Part shown: positions 27,267 through 36,322 of the stretch, in pieces | How positions within the stretch are numbered: the first letter of the stretch is position 1 | Layout of the letters: every line of letters begins with the position of its first letter | Assembly (NCBI GenBank): GCA_963746185.1 | Contig: CAVVAE010000004.1 | Coordinates: 1,426,001-1,490,000, forward strand | DNA length: 64,000 bases | DNA from: CAVVAE01 sp963746185 | Lineage (GTDB): Bacteria; Actinomycetota; Actinomycetes; Propionibacteriales; Nocardioidaceae | Direction of reading: 5' to 3' | The notes under the pieces: model-generated | Told to the model about the DNA's origin: nothing | What the model saw: the letters and a program-made list of their open reading frames with translations, nothing else | Database searches by the model: none | Program-made: the position numbers and the translations under genes

Positions 27267-28505
27267 GTGAAGGTAGTGGTGGTCGGAAACGGTGGACGCG
27301 AACACGCCCTCACGAAGGCGTTGGCGCGCGACCCCGACGTCGAGGAGGTGCACGCCGTACCCGGAAACCCCGGCATCGGCACGGTCGCGACCCTCCATCC
27401 AGGCAATCCTCTCGACGGCGCCGGAGTTGCCTCCCTGGCCGCCGAGCTCGCCGTTGACCTGGTCGTGGTGGGACCCGAGGCGCCACTCGTCGCAGGAGTG
27501 GCCGACGACGTACGCAGCGCGGGCATCGCCTGCTTCGGTCCGAGTCGCGAGGCGGCAGCGATCGAGGGCTCGAAGGCATTCGCCAAAGACGTAATGGCGG
27601 CCGCCGGCATCCCCACGGGGATGGCGCGCGTTTGCGAATCAGCCTTCGAGGTCGATGACGCGCTCGACGCGTTCGGGCCGCCGTACGTCGTCAAGGACGA
27701 TGGTCTCGCGGCCGGGAAGGGCGTCGTCGTGACCTCCGATCGCGAAGCGGCCGTCGCCCATGCGGCGTCGTGCGGACGAGTCGTGATTGAGGAGTTCCTC
27801 GACGGCCCCGAAGTCTCCCTGTTCGCCATCTGCGACGGGTCGACGGTGCTCCCCTTCCAGCCCGCCCAGGACTCCAAGCGCTTGCTCGACGGCGACGAAG
27901 GGCCGAACACCGGCGGCATGGGTGCCTACACTCCGCTGCCCTGGGCCCCTGATGGGTTTGTCGACGAGGTCGTCGCCCGGGTGATCCAGCCCGCGATCGA
28001 CGAGCTGTCTCGCCGCGCTACGCCGTTCGTGGGATTGCTGTACGCCGGTCTCGCCCTCACTTCGCGCGGTGTCCAGGTGGTGGAGTTCAACGCCCGATTC
28101 GGAGACCCGGAGACCCAGCCGCTGCTCGAACTGCTCGAGAGTCCACTCGGCGTGGTGCTTCATGCGGCAGCGCAGGGTCGCCTCCACCAGGTCGGCCCGC
28201 TTCGTTGGAGCGCTGACGCCGCGGTCACCGTCGTGATGGCATCGGCGGGTTATCCCGCGACGCCTCGGCATGGCGACGTGATCCACGGGGTCGACGTGGC
28301 CGACGCGCTCGACGGCGTCTCCGTGCTGCACGCCGGTACGACGGCCGGGCCTGATGGCCTTGCCACAGCCGGTGGGCGGGTGCTCGCCGTCACGGCGACC
28401 GGATCGGACCTGGCTGCCGCGCGAGACCTCGCGTACCAGGGCGTCCGCGAGATCACGTTCGACGGAGCCCAGTACCGGACTGATATCGCGGCGTCCTCGG
28501 CCTGA
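27267..28505 (+). CDS. purD: Phosphoribosylamine-glycine ligase
   Basis: ATP-grasp enzyme that joins 5-phosphoribosylamine and glycine to GAR, second step of IMP synthesis. 412 residues. Motifs: VVGNGGREHAL at the N terminus, VVVGPEAPLVAG, GSKAFAKDVMAAAGIPT, the ATP-grasp segment VVKDDGLAAGKGVVV, EGPNTGGMGAYTP, and the metal-binding FNARFGDPETQ. Start GTG 27267 by the TAGGGT -10 box 8 nt before it. It is a single gene between two identical inverted 77-bp repeats. Confidence 0.96.
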   Translation: MKVVVVGNGGREHALTKALARDPDVEEVHAVPGNPGIGTVATLHPGNPLDGAGVASLAAELAVDLVVVGPEAPLVAGVADDVRSAGIACFGPSREAAAIEGSKAFAKDVMAAAGIPTGMARVCESAFEVDDALDAFGPPYVVKDDGLAAGKGVVVTSDREAAVAHAASCGRVVIEEFLDGPEVSLFAICDGSTVLPFQPAQDSKRLLDGDEGPNTGGMGAYTPLPWAPDGFVDEVVARVIQPAIDELSRRATPFVGLLYAGLALTSRGVQVVEFNARFGDPETQPLLELLESPLGVVLHAAAQGRLHQVGPLRWSADAAVTVVMASAGYPATPRHGDVIHGVDVADALDGVSVLHAGTTAGPDGLATAGGRVLAVTATGSDLAAARDLAYQGVREITFDGAQYRTDIAASSA

Positions 28506-28600
28506 GCGGTGTAGCTCTCCGTCTCAACTCTTGGCAGCTCCGGGCCGGACTCTTTCGTCGTACCCACCCGGCGTCTCATGCCTTGGGACTCGCCTCGTTC

Positions 28601-28677
28601 GTGGAGGCAAACCCACACTCTGCAAGGCAGGTTTGCCTTGTTAACAAGCCGTTTGGCTTGAAAACAAGGCAAACCCC
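28601..28677 (+). repeat. 77-bp structured repeat, copy E
   Basis: Forward copy between purD and purB, identical to the reverse complement of copy D. Its tail faces the purB promoter; the -10-like GATAAT is at 28723-28728, 46 nt further. Confidence 0.93.
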
Positions 28678-28726
28678 AGCCCGGCACCCTAGAGGAAGGC
28701 CGGGGGTGGGGGAGGGATGGGCGATA

Positions 28727-30160
28727 ATGGACGTCGTGACCGCTATCTCGAACGTGCTCGCCTCGCGTTACGCCTCACCGGCCACTCGCGAGATCTGGTC
28801 ATCGGCCAACAAGGTGGTCGCCGAGCGCCAGTTGTGGATTGCGGTCCTCAAGGCCCAACGCGAACTCGGCGTCGAGATTCCTGACGGCGTCATCGCGGAC
28901 TACGAACGCGTCATCGATCAGGTCGACCTCGAGTCGATCGCCACCCGCGAGCGACGCAACCGCCACGACGTCAAGGCGCGCATCGAGGAGTTCTGCGCCC
29001 TCGCTGGGCACGAGCACATCCACAAGGGCATGACGAGTCGCGACCTCACCGAGAACGTCGAGCAACTGCAGATCCTTCAGTCGCTGCGGGTGATCCGCAC
29101 CCGGATGATCGCCACCGTCGCCCGGCTCGGCGAGCTCGCCGCCCAGCACCGCAACCTGGTCATGACCGGCCGGTCGCACAATGTCGCCGCACAGGCCACC
29201 ACACTCGGCAAGCGATTCGCCACCGTCGCCGAGGAGATGCTGGTCGCGCTTCAACGCCTCGACGAGCTCATCGCGCGCTACGCGTTGCGCGGCATCAAGG
29301 GCCCGGTCGGTACGGCGCAGGACCAGCTCGACCTACTCAACGGCGACGCCGCCAAGCTCGCCGAGCTCGAGCGCCACATCGCCCGGCACCTCGGCTTCGA
29401 CCACGTGTTCACCAGCGTCGGCCAGGTCTACCCGCGGTCGCTCGACTTCGATGTCGTCTCGGCCCTCGTCCAAGCCACCGCCGGCCCGAGCAACCTCGCC
29501 ACCACGATTCGCCTGATGGCCGGCATCGAGCTCGTCACCGAGGGGTTCCAGCCCGGCCAGGTCGGGTCGAGTGCGATGCCGCACAAGATGAACACCCGCT
29601 CGTGCGAACGCGTCAACGGCTTGGCGGTCGTGCTCCGCGGCCATCTCTCGATGGTCGGTGAGCTCGCGGGTGACCAGTGGAACGAAGGCGATGTCTCCGA
29701 CAGCGTCGTACGCCGGGTGGCGATCCCTGACGCGTTCTTCGCTGCCGACGGACTGTTCGAGACGATGCTGACCGTGCTCGAGGAGTTCGGGGTCTTTCCG
29801 GCGGTCGTGCACCGCGAGCTCGACCGCTACCTTCCGTTCCTCACGACCACGAAGGTGCTGATGGCCGCAGTCCGTCAAGGCGTCGGCCGCGAGACCGCGC
29901 ACGAGGCGATCAAGGAGCATGCGGTAACGGTGGCGCTGGAGATGCGCGAGAAGGGGGCCGAGCGCAACGACCTCTTCGACCGGCTGGCCGCCGACGATCG
30001 ACTCGGCCTGAGCACGGCCGACCTGGCCGCGTTGGTCGCCGAGCCGCTGTCGTTCACCGGTGCAGCCGTGAGTCAGGTCGATGACGTCGTACGACGGATC
30101 GAGCAGGTCGCCGCCGACAACCCCGAGGCCGCGGCATACCGGCCGAGCGCGATCCTCTGA
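28727..30160 (+). CDS. purB: Adenylosuccinate lyase
   Basis: Acts twice in purine synthesis: SAICAR to AICAR plus fumarate, and adenylosuccinate to AMP plus fumarate. 477 residues from the ATG at 28727. Motifs: SNVLASRYASPATREIWS near the start, the TSRDLTENVEQLQ segment, TGRSHNVAAQATTLGKRFA with the catalytic His, and the fumarase-superfamily signature VGSSAMPHKMNTRSCERV. Two starts compete: ATG 28727 with GGAGG 11-15 nt upstream, or GTG 28736, which lies 7 nt after GATAAT and would be leaderless. The gene is convergent with the kinase gene; only 41 nt separate their stops. Confidence 0.95.
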   Translation: MDVVTAISNVLASRYASPATREIWSSANKVVAERQLWIAVLKAQRELGVEIPDGVIADYERVIDQVDLESIATRERRNRHDVKARIEEFCALAGHEHIHKGMTSRDLTENVEQLQILQSLRVIRTRMIATVARLGELAAQHRNLVMTGRSHNVAAQATTLGKRFATVAEEMLVALQRLDELIARYALRGIKGPVGTAQDQLDLLNGDAAKLAELERHIARHLGFDHVFTSVGQVYPRSLDFDVVSALVQATAGPSNLATTIRLMAGIELVTEGFQPGQVGSSAMPHKMNTRSCERVNGLAVVLRGHLSMVGELAGDQWNEGDVSDSVVRRVAIPDAFFAADGLFETMLTVLEEFGVFPAVVHRELDRYLPFLTTTKVLMAAVRQGVGRETAHEAIKEHAVTVALEMREKGAERNDLFDRLAADDRLGLSTADLAALVAEPLSFTGAAVSQVDDVVRRIEQVAADNPEAAAYRPSAIL

Positions 30161-30201
30161 GTGCAGCCGGCCCCGTCCAGAGGCCCCGGCAAGTATTGGC
30201 G

Positions 30202-31731
30202 TCAGCTTTGTGACGAGTCTCCGCTGATCAGGTAGGACGAGCCGTCGCGGACGAGTGTGATCTGTTTGTTCTCCGGCGTCGACCCGTCGTAGCTGATCGT
30301 GTAGTCCACCACGGTTGGGCTCACGGCGTTGACGTTGCTGACGTCCACCGATTCGATGCTGCTCCAGAACCCGTCGTAGGAGTCCCTGCCCATCGAGGCC
30401 TGGAAGTCCGGCGACAACGCCGCCCAGCCAGCTTCCAGATCACCGGGGACCAGCGTGAAGTAGTCACTCACGAAGCTCTCGGCCTGGGCACGGGAGCCGC
30501 CCGATGCCTGGTCGTCGGAAGGCCCGGAATTGTCGTCGTCAGCTGTGTCGGCGTCCTGCTGCCCCGAGTTGCCGGGCCCGGAGTTCGAGTTGTTGTTGGC
30601 GTCCTGCTGCCCCGAGTTGCCGGGCCCGGAGTTCGAGTTGTTGTTGGCGTCCTGCTGGTTGTTGTTGCCGTCCGGCCCGAAGACCGACCAGGCTGCGGCA
30701 CCGACCCCGATCAGCACCAGCAGCCCCAACGCCGCGATCCACCAACCTCCTCGCCGGCTGCGCTCTGGCGGCGAGGTCTCGGGCGAGGTCTCCGGCGTCG
30801 CGTCCCACGTCGATGTCCAACCTGCCTCTGGCCCGCCGCCGACCACACCAGCGTCGTCGCTGTAGCCGGCTTTCCCCACCGGCGGAGCACCCACAGCGCC
30901 AAGGGCGAGTGCGGCACTGGTCGGATGCCCGCCTTCAGCCACCTCGCGAAGGGCCACGCGTGCCTGTTCCATCGACCACCGCTGCGAAGGGTCACGCTCC
31001 ATCAGCGCGGCGATGACGGGCGCCAGTGGCCCGGCGTGCTCCGGTCGAGGCGTTTCCTCTCGGGTGATCATGCTCAACATCGCCAGCGGGTTGGCCTGGG
31101 TCGGGAAGGGCGGCTGGCCCTCGGTAGCCGTGAACAAGGTGACGCCCAGAGCCCAGGAATCAGACGCGAAGCTCGGGTCGTCACCTCGGGCCAACTCTGG
31201 AGAGAAGTAGCCGGGTGTGCCCGTCATCAAACCCGTCTGAGTCAGGCTGATGTCGGTATGGCCGCGGGCGATGCCGAAGTCGCTGATCTTCGCCACGTCG
31301 CGCTCGCCGACCAAGATGTTGCCGGGCTTGATGTCGCGATGCACGATTCCGAGATCGTGGGCGCTCGCGAGCGCCGCTGCGACCTGGGCTCCGATGTCGG
31401 CCACTCGCGGTGGCTCCAGTCGGCCCTCCGACGCGATCAGCTCGGCGAGCGTTTGTGACGGCAGGTACTCCATCACCAGCCAGGTGCCACCGTCGTGGTC
31501 GACGACGTCGTACACCGAGACTGCGCTCTCATGGTTCATCGCCGCAGTCACCCTGGCCTCCCGCATCGCCCTGGTGGTGCTCTCGGTGTCCTCTCCGGGC
31601 AAAGCCCCCATCTGCTTGACGGCGACCTCGCGGTTCAGAACGTCGTCATGGCAAAGCCAAACCGTGCCCATGCCGCCGCGCCCGATCGGCCGGATCACGC
31701 GGTAACGGCCCGAGATGACGTCAGGATGCAT
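30202..31731 (-). CDS. Transmembrane serine/threonine protein kinase (PknB-like)
   Basis: Eukaryotic-type kinase of 509 residues. Kinase domain about 8-265: GRGGMGTVWLC (P loop), AVKQM (Lys), HRDIKPGNILV (catalytic loop), SDFGIAR (DFG) and a GTPGYFSPE activation-segment end. A cytosolic linker follows, then one TM helix (about 325-347, WWIAALGLLVLIGVGAAAW) and an external part. This begins with an Asn/Gly/Ser-rich repeat (QQDANNNSNSGPGNSG, two full copies from a 48-bp DNA repeat) and ends in a compact domain of about 100 residues that looks NTF2-like rather than PASTA. ATG 31731 is used; a TTG two codons earlier is less likely. Confidence 0.9.
   Translation of the reverse strand: MHPDVISGRYRVIRPIGRGGMGTVWLCHDDVLNREVAVKQMGALPGEDTESTTRAMREARVTAAMNHESAVSVYDVVDHDGGTWLVMEYLPSQTLAELIASEGRLEPPRVADIGAQVAAALASAHDLGIVHRDIKPGNILVGERDVAKISDFGIARGHTDISLTQTGLMTGTPGYFSPELARGDDPSFASDSWALGVTLFTATEGQPPFPTQANPLAMLSMITREETPRPEHAGPLAPVIAALMERDPSQRWSMEQARVALREVAEGGHPTSAALALGAVGAPPVGKAGYSDDAGVVGGGPEAGWTSTWDATPETSPETSPPERSRRGGWWIAALGLLVLIGVGAAAWSVFGPDGNNNQQDANNNSNSGPGNSGQQDANNNSNSGPGNSGQQDADTADDDNSGPSDDQASGGSRAQAESFVSDYFTLVPGDLEAGWAALSPDFQASMGRDSYDGFWSSIESVDVSNVNAVSPTVVDYTISYDGSTPENKQITLVRDGSSYLISGDSSQS
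30553..30657 (-). repeat. 48-bp tandem repeat inside the kinase gene
   Basis: Two identical 48-bp units (30553-30600 and 30601-30648) plus the first nine bases of a third. It encodes 16-residue Asn/Gly/Ser-rich units in the external linker of the kinase, and the copy number is likely to be unstable. Confidence 0.9.
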
Positions 31732-31823
31732 GGACAACCCCTACCCATTGCAGCGCCCGAGTAACTCCGGCGGCACCTGTGGGGGAGGTCACCGGCCACG
31801 GCGGGATGGGGAAAGTGGCCACG

Positions 31824-33404
31824 TCAGCGACCGACTCTCGAGCGTTGTAGCCGGTCGTGGACGAGTGCCGCCCGTGCGGCGTTCGCACCCGGTGCACCGT
31901 GTACGCCGCCTCCGGGATGGGCTGAGGCTGACGCCAGGTAGAGGCCCTTGATCGGAGTCTCGGCCCGCCCGAGACCGGGCACCGGCCGGAAGACCAGCTG
32001 CTGGCGCAGGTTGGCCGTGCCGCCGTTGATCGCGCCGTTATGGAGGTTGGCATCGCGTGCCTCGAGCTCACGCGGGCCTAACACCCGGCGCGCCACGATC
32101 CTCGACGTGAGTCCTGGGGCGAAGCGTTCGACGCGCGCCTGCATCCGGTCTGCCATCCGCTCGCAGTCCGAGAAGTCCCACGCGCCGGTGATCCCTGCTG
32201 CGCCGGCGTCGGTCCGAGCCTTCTGCGGCGCGTGGCAGTAAGCCCAGAGTGACTCCGTGCCGGGTGGAGACCGCGTCGGATCGGTCGTCGTCATCTGACC
32301 CAGCAGGAGCAACGGGTCAGACGGGATGGCATGTGCATTGAGCTGCGCAGAATACGTGGACAACTCGTCGACCGAGTGGGCGATGTGGACAGTGCCAGGT
32401 GACGTGGAAGGGGCAGGGTCCCAGGGAACAGCCGCCGACAATGCCCAGTCGACCTTGATGGTCGCCGGGTCCCACACGAAGCGACGCATTCCCTTGCGCA
32501 CCCGAGCGGGGAGCTCGTCCCAGCCGACAAGACGGCCATACAGAGCGGGTGCGGTGACCGCAGCCACGATGGCGCGTGAAGCGGTCACCGTCGTCCCATC
32601 GGCCAGGCGAACCCCGACCGCGCGACCCGCGCGTACGTCGACCCGCGTGACCTCGGCGCCAGTCGAGACGACCCCGCCGAGCGACTCGAGTCGCCGGGCC
32701 AGTGCCTTCGTCAGCTCACCTGCGCCGCGTCGTGGGACGGGAAATCCGACCGACTGGCCGAGCATCGTCAGCAGCAGGCCTACCAGGCCAGACCCGGTGT
32801 CTTCAGGGGAGAAGTCGCTGTGCAAGGCGTTGCCGGCCAGCAGCAGTCGCGCACCCTCACCTCCGAAGTTCTCCTCGGCCATCCGTCGTACGGGCATCAG
32901 CAGCTTGCGCAGTCCCCTCAGGCCTGAGCTTCGCGTGAGTCCGACCGCCGTCCGCACGCCAGCCCTCACCGGAGGAAACGGCTCCAGCAGAGCGTCGACA
33001 AGGTCGTCACCGAAACCGTCCCACTCTGCGCAGAGTCGTACCCAGGCCTCCCCATCGCCGGGGCACAACATGTCGAGGGCGGCCGCCGTGTCGTGCCGAT
33101 CGCGATGCAGGACGGCCCAACCCCCTTCGGGCAAAGGGTTTCCGAGCACCGCCGGTGCATGCACCCAGGAGAGGCCGTGCTCCTCGAGACGCATCGCCCG
33201 GATGGTGGGAGAGACGGCCGCGAGCGGGTAGAAGGCGCTGAACGTGTCGTGACGAAACCCGTCGTTGACCTCGGTGTCGGTGCGCACGGCACCGCCGATC
33301 TCGGGCTGCGCTTCGAGCACCGTGACCGACCAGCCGTGGTCGGCCAGCAGGTTCGCGGCCACCAACCCGTTAGGGCCAGCACCGATCACCAGGGCGTCTG
33401 TCAT
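31824..33404 (-). CDS. FAD-dependent oxidoreductase of the phytoene desaturase/NAD(P)-FAD family
   Basis: Flavoprotein of 526 residues. The N-terminal Rossmann motif is ALVIGAGPNGLVAANLLADHGWSVTVLEAQPEIGGAVRTD. The C-terminal FAD-contact region is TPIKGLYLASASAHPGGGVHGAPGANAARAAL. This resembles the CrtI-like family (PYROXD2 type) often called phytoene dehydrogenase-related. There are no carotenoid genes nearby, so the substrate is undecided. Start at the ATG 33404; the upstream in-frame extension is antisense to purC and is not used. Divergent from purC. Confidence 0.83.
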   Translation of the reverse strand: MTDALVIGAGPNGLVAANLLADHGWSVTVLEAQPEIGGAVRTDTEVNDGFRHDTFSAFYPLAAVSPTIRAMRLEEHGLSWVHAPAVLGNPLPEGGWAVLHRDRHDTAAALDMLCPGDGEAWVRLCAEWDGFGDDLVDALLEPFPPVRAGVRTAVGLTRSSGLRGLRKLLMPVRRMAEENFGGEGARLLLAGNALHSDFSPEDTGSGLVGLLLTMLGQSVGFPVPRRGAGELTKALARRLESLGGVVSTGAEVTRVDVRAGRAVGVRLADGTTVTASRAIVAAVTAPALYGRLVGWDELPARVRKGMRRFVWDPATIKVDWALSAAVPWDPAPSTSPGTVHIAHSVDELSTYSAQLNAHAIPSDPLLLLGQMTTTDPTRSPPGTESLWAYCHAPQKARTDAGAAGITGAWDFSDCERMADRMQARVERFAPGLTSRIVARRVLGPRELEARDANLHNGAINGGTANLRQQLVFRPVPGLGRAETPIKGLYLASASAHPGGGVHGAPGANAARAALVHDRLQRSRVGR

Positions 33405-33471
33405 CCGTCCATCCTCACTGCCACACAGGGGCAACGCACATCGCCAGCTTTCGGTTCGGCAAGATGGCTCC

Positions 33472-34371
33472 ATGACGACGTACGACGACGGCGCAACAGC
33501 CGGGGCACCCCAGCACCTCAACGGGGCTCGCCACCTGCACAGCGGCAAGGTGCGCGACTTCTACGAACGTGCCGACGGCACGCTGCTCATGGTGGCGTCA
33601 GACCGGATCTCCGCCTACGACTACGTGCTCACTCCGGAGATCCCCGACAAAGGCGAGCTCCTCACCCGGATGTCGTTGTGGTGGTTCGACCAGCTGTCGT
33701 CGCTGGTGCCGAATCATGTGCTCAGCACGGACGTGCCGGCCGAGCTGGCCGGTCGGGCGGTGGTGTGTGAGCGGCTCGACATGTTTGCCGTCGAGTGCGT
33801 TGCTCGGGGCTACCTCACGGGTTCGGGGCTGACGGACTACCTCGCCACCGGCTCGGTGTGCGGTGTCGAGCTCCCGGCCGGCCTTGAAGAGGGCTCGCGG
33901 CTGCCCGAGCCGATCTTCACCCCTGCAACGAAGGCCGACATCGGAGCTCACGACGAGAACGTCGACTTCGAGGCTGTTGTCCGGACCGTCGGAGACGACG
34001 TTGCCGCCGAGCTGCGTGCTCTCACCCTGTCGATCTACCTGAAGGCCGAGGCGTTGGCGCGTGATCGCGGCATCATCCTCGCGGACACGAAGTTCGAGTT
34101 CGGGCGGCGTTCTGACGGGACGATCGTGTTGGCCGATGAGGTACTCACGCCCGACTCTTCGCGGTTCTGGCCTCTCGATGGGTGGCAGCCGGGTCGCGCG
34201 CAGACGTCGTACGACAAGCAGTTCGTCCGCGACTGGCTGACGTCGCCGGCGTCAGGGTGGGAGCGGAGCTCGGGCAAGCAGCCTCCGCCGTTGCCACCCG
34301 AGATCGTCGAGCAGACCAGAGCAACCTACGTTGAGGCGTTCGAGCGGCTGACCGGCGAGAAGTTCCGCTGA
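33472..34371 (+). CDS. purC: Phosphoribosylaminoimidazole-succinocarboxamide synthase (SAICAR synthetase)
   Basis: Joins aspartate to CAIR with ATP to give SAICAR, the eighth step of IMP synthesis. 299 residues. Motifs: HLHSGKVRDFYE (nucleotide-binding strand), MVASDRISAYDYVL, RLDMFAVECVARGYLTGSG, IFTPATKADIGAHDENV, LADTKFEFG, and the C-terminal SYDKQFVRDWL. CAAGAT 6 nt before the ATG is a possible -10 for a leaderless start. A small hairpin at 34383-34400 follows. Confidence 0.96.
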   Translation: MTTYDDGATAGAPQHLNGARHLHSGKVRDFYERADGTLLMVASDRISAYDYVLTPEIPDKGELLTRMSLWWFDQLSSLVPNHVLSTDVPAELAGRAVVCERLDMFAVECVARGYLTGSGLTDYLATGSVCGVELPAGLEEGSRLPEPIFTPATKADIGAHDENVDFEAVVRTVGDDVAAELRALTLSIYLKAEALARDRGIILADTKFEFGRRSDGTIVLADEVLTPDSSRFWPLDGWQPGRAQTSYDKQFVRDWLTSPASGWERSSGKQPPPLPPEIVEQTRATYVEAFERLTGEKFR

Positions 34372-34382
34372 GGGTGCGTCGG

Positions 34383-34400
34383 ACGCCCGATCGGGGGCGT
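34383..34400 (+). terminator. Weak hairpin after purC
   Basis: ACGCCC-gatcgg-GGGCGT, a 6-bp perfect stem 12 nt after the purC stop. Confidence 0.35.
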
Positions 34401-34481
34401 GACGGACAGGGGTGTAGGTCGTTACGTTGGGATGACAGCGGCCGTGATGTCGCTGGTGCAGCCTGATCTTGGAGGTCGATC

Positions 34482-36029
34482 GTGCTCAACCTTGCCATGA
34501 TGCTCGAGGACAGCGCCCGCAGAGTGCCCGACCGTGACGCGGTCGTGTTCAACGACACCCGGCTGACGTACGCCCAGATCGACGCGATGGCCAACCAAGT
34601 CGCGAACTTGCTGGTCGAGCGCGGTGTCACACCTGGCGACAAGGTGGCGCTTTCGTGTCCGAACCTGCCCTACTTCCCGATGGTGTACTACGGCATCCTC
34701 AAGGCGGGTGCCGTCGTCGTACCCCTCAATGTCCTCTTCAAGGGTCGCGAGGTGGCGTACCACCTCGACGACTCCGACGCGAAGGTTTACTTCTGCTTCG
34801 AGGGCACGCCCGAGCTGCCGATGGCCGAGGCCGGGTTGACGGGATTCAACGACACACCCAACTGTCAGCAGTTCTTCGTGATCCCGGCCGACCCCGCCGG
34901 CTCAGTGCCTGAGGGCAGCAGCAACTACTTCGCCGCCATCAAGGACCAGCCGAAAACATTCGAGACGGTGGTGACTGAGCCCGAGGACACCGCGGTCATC
35001 CTCTACACCAGCGGTACGACGGGGCAGCCCAAGGGCGCGGAGCTGTCACATGCCAACGTCGCGTTCAACGTCGTCACGTGTCACCGCATCTGGGAGCTCT
35101 TCGCGTCCAATCCCGACGTGCATCTGGTGACGTTGCCGCTGTTCCACTCCTTCGGCCAGACCGTACAGATGAACGCGGGCTTCGGTCTCGGATCGACGCT
35201 GGTGCTGATGGCTCGCTTCGATCCAGTTCAGGCACTTGCCCTGATGGACAAGGAGGAAGTCACATTCTTCGCCGGCGTGCCGACGATGTACTGGGGACTG
35301 CTCGGGGCACTCACCGACGAGGTCAACGTTGACAAGATCGCCGGCAACCTCCGCCGCGCCGTAGCCGGAGGCGCATCGCTCCCCGTCGAGATCCTCAAGG
35401 ACGTCAAGGAACGGTTCCACGTGCAGATCCTCGAGGGCTACGGGCTGTCCGAGACATCGCCGGTGGCGACGTTCAGCCACCTCGATCACGAACCGAAGCC
35501 CGGATCCATCGGTACGCCGATCTGGGGCGTCGAGGTGAAGCTCATCGACGAGGACTGGAAGACGATCGACGGCGCTGACGAGGTCGGCGAGATCGCGATT
35601 CGTGGCCACAACATCATGAAGGGTTACTACAAGCGTCCGGAGGAGACAGCCGCGGTGATGAAGGACGGCTGGTTCAGATCAGGTGACCTGGCCCGCCGAG
35701 ACGACGACGGCAACTACTACATCGTCGACCGGGCGAAGGACATGATCATTCGCGGTGGTTTCAACGTCTACCCGCGTGAGGTCGAAGAGGTGTTGCTCAC
35801 CCACGAGGCGATCTCGCTGGTGGCGGTGGTCGGCGTACCTGATGAACGTTGCGGTGAGGAGATCAAGGCCTACGCCATCAAGAACGATGGCGCCGCGATC
35901 ACCGAGGACGAACTCGTCGCGTGGGCGAAGGAGCAGATGGCGTCCTACAAGTACCCACGCATCGTCGAGTTCCGAGACGAGTTGCCGATGACCGCGACAG
36001 GCAAGATCCTCAAGCGCGAACTCAAGTGA
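34482..36029 (+). CDS. Long-chain fatty acid-CoA ligase-like AMP-binding enzyme
   Basis: Adenylate-forming enzyme of 515 residues. The P-loop motif is ILYTSGTTGQPKGAELSHAN (A3). Other core motifs are ILEGYGLSETSP (A5), GEIAIRGHNIMKGYYKRPEET, GWFRSGDLARRDDDGNYYIVDRAKDMIIRGGFNVYPREVE (A7-A8), and the catalytic Lys in MTATGKILKRELK at the very end. The GTG start has TTGGAGG 9 nt upstream. Acyl-CoA formation from a fatty or aromatic acid is expected; the chain length cannot be read. It is unrelated in function to the flanking pur genes. Confidence 0.9.
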   Translation: MLNLAMMLEDSARRVPDRDAVVFNDTRLTYAQIDAMANQVANLLVERGVTPGDKVALSCPNLPYFPMVYYGILKAGAVVVPLNVLFKGREVAYHLDDSDAKVYFCFEGTPELPMAEAGLTGFNDTPNCQQFFVIPADPAGSVPEGSSNYFAAIKDQPKTFETVVTEPEDTAVILYTSGTTGQPKGAELSHANVAFNVVTCHRIWELFASNPDVHLVTLPLFHSFGQTVQMNAGFGLGSTLVLMARFDPVQALALMDKEEVTFFAGVPTMYWGLLGALTDEVNVDKIAGNLRRAVAGGASLPVEILKDVKERFHVQILEGYGLSETSPVATFSHLDHEPKPGSIGTPIWGVEVKLIDEDWKTIDGADEVGEIAIRGHNIMKGYYKRPEETAAVMKDGWFRSGDLARRDDDGNYYIVDRAKDMIIRGGFNVYPREVEEVLLTHEAISLVAVVGVPDERCGEEIKAYAIKNDGAAITEDELVAWAKEQMASYKYPRIVEFRDELPMTATGKILKRELK

Positions 36030-36104
36030 CTGACGGATACGCAACGCCGGGAAGCCGTCCGCTGCGAGCTCGGTGACCTTCCACGCTCTGGCTCAGAAGC
36101 CCAC

Positions 36105-36178
36105 TGACCCGGGCGCCGCTGCCACAAAACGTCCCCCACAGCGTTGTGGCGTCCCCCCACGCGGCAGCGCCCGGGTCA
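36105..36178. terminator. Large hairpin between the acyl-CoA ligase gene and purS
   Basis: TGACCCGGGCGC...TGCC (36105-36123) pairs with GGCAGCGCCCGGGTCA (36163-36178): 16 base pairs with a 3-nt bulge. The loop itself contains CCACAA/TTGTGG and a repeated GTCCCCCAC. It lies 75 nt after the ligase stop and has no U tract. Confidence 0.65.
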
Positions 36179-36322
36179 CTACTCACTACGACGACGTGGC
36201 TCGCGAGTTGGTTGCCTGTGAACGTGAAAAAGTTTCCTGGGTCCTAGAATCGCGGTGTCGGAGACTGTGTTGATCAACAGAACCCCACCCGCCCCACCCG
36301 CCCCACCCCGCTAGGAGCGCCC

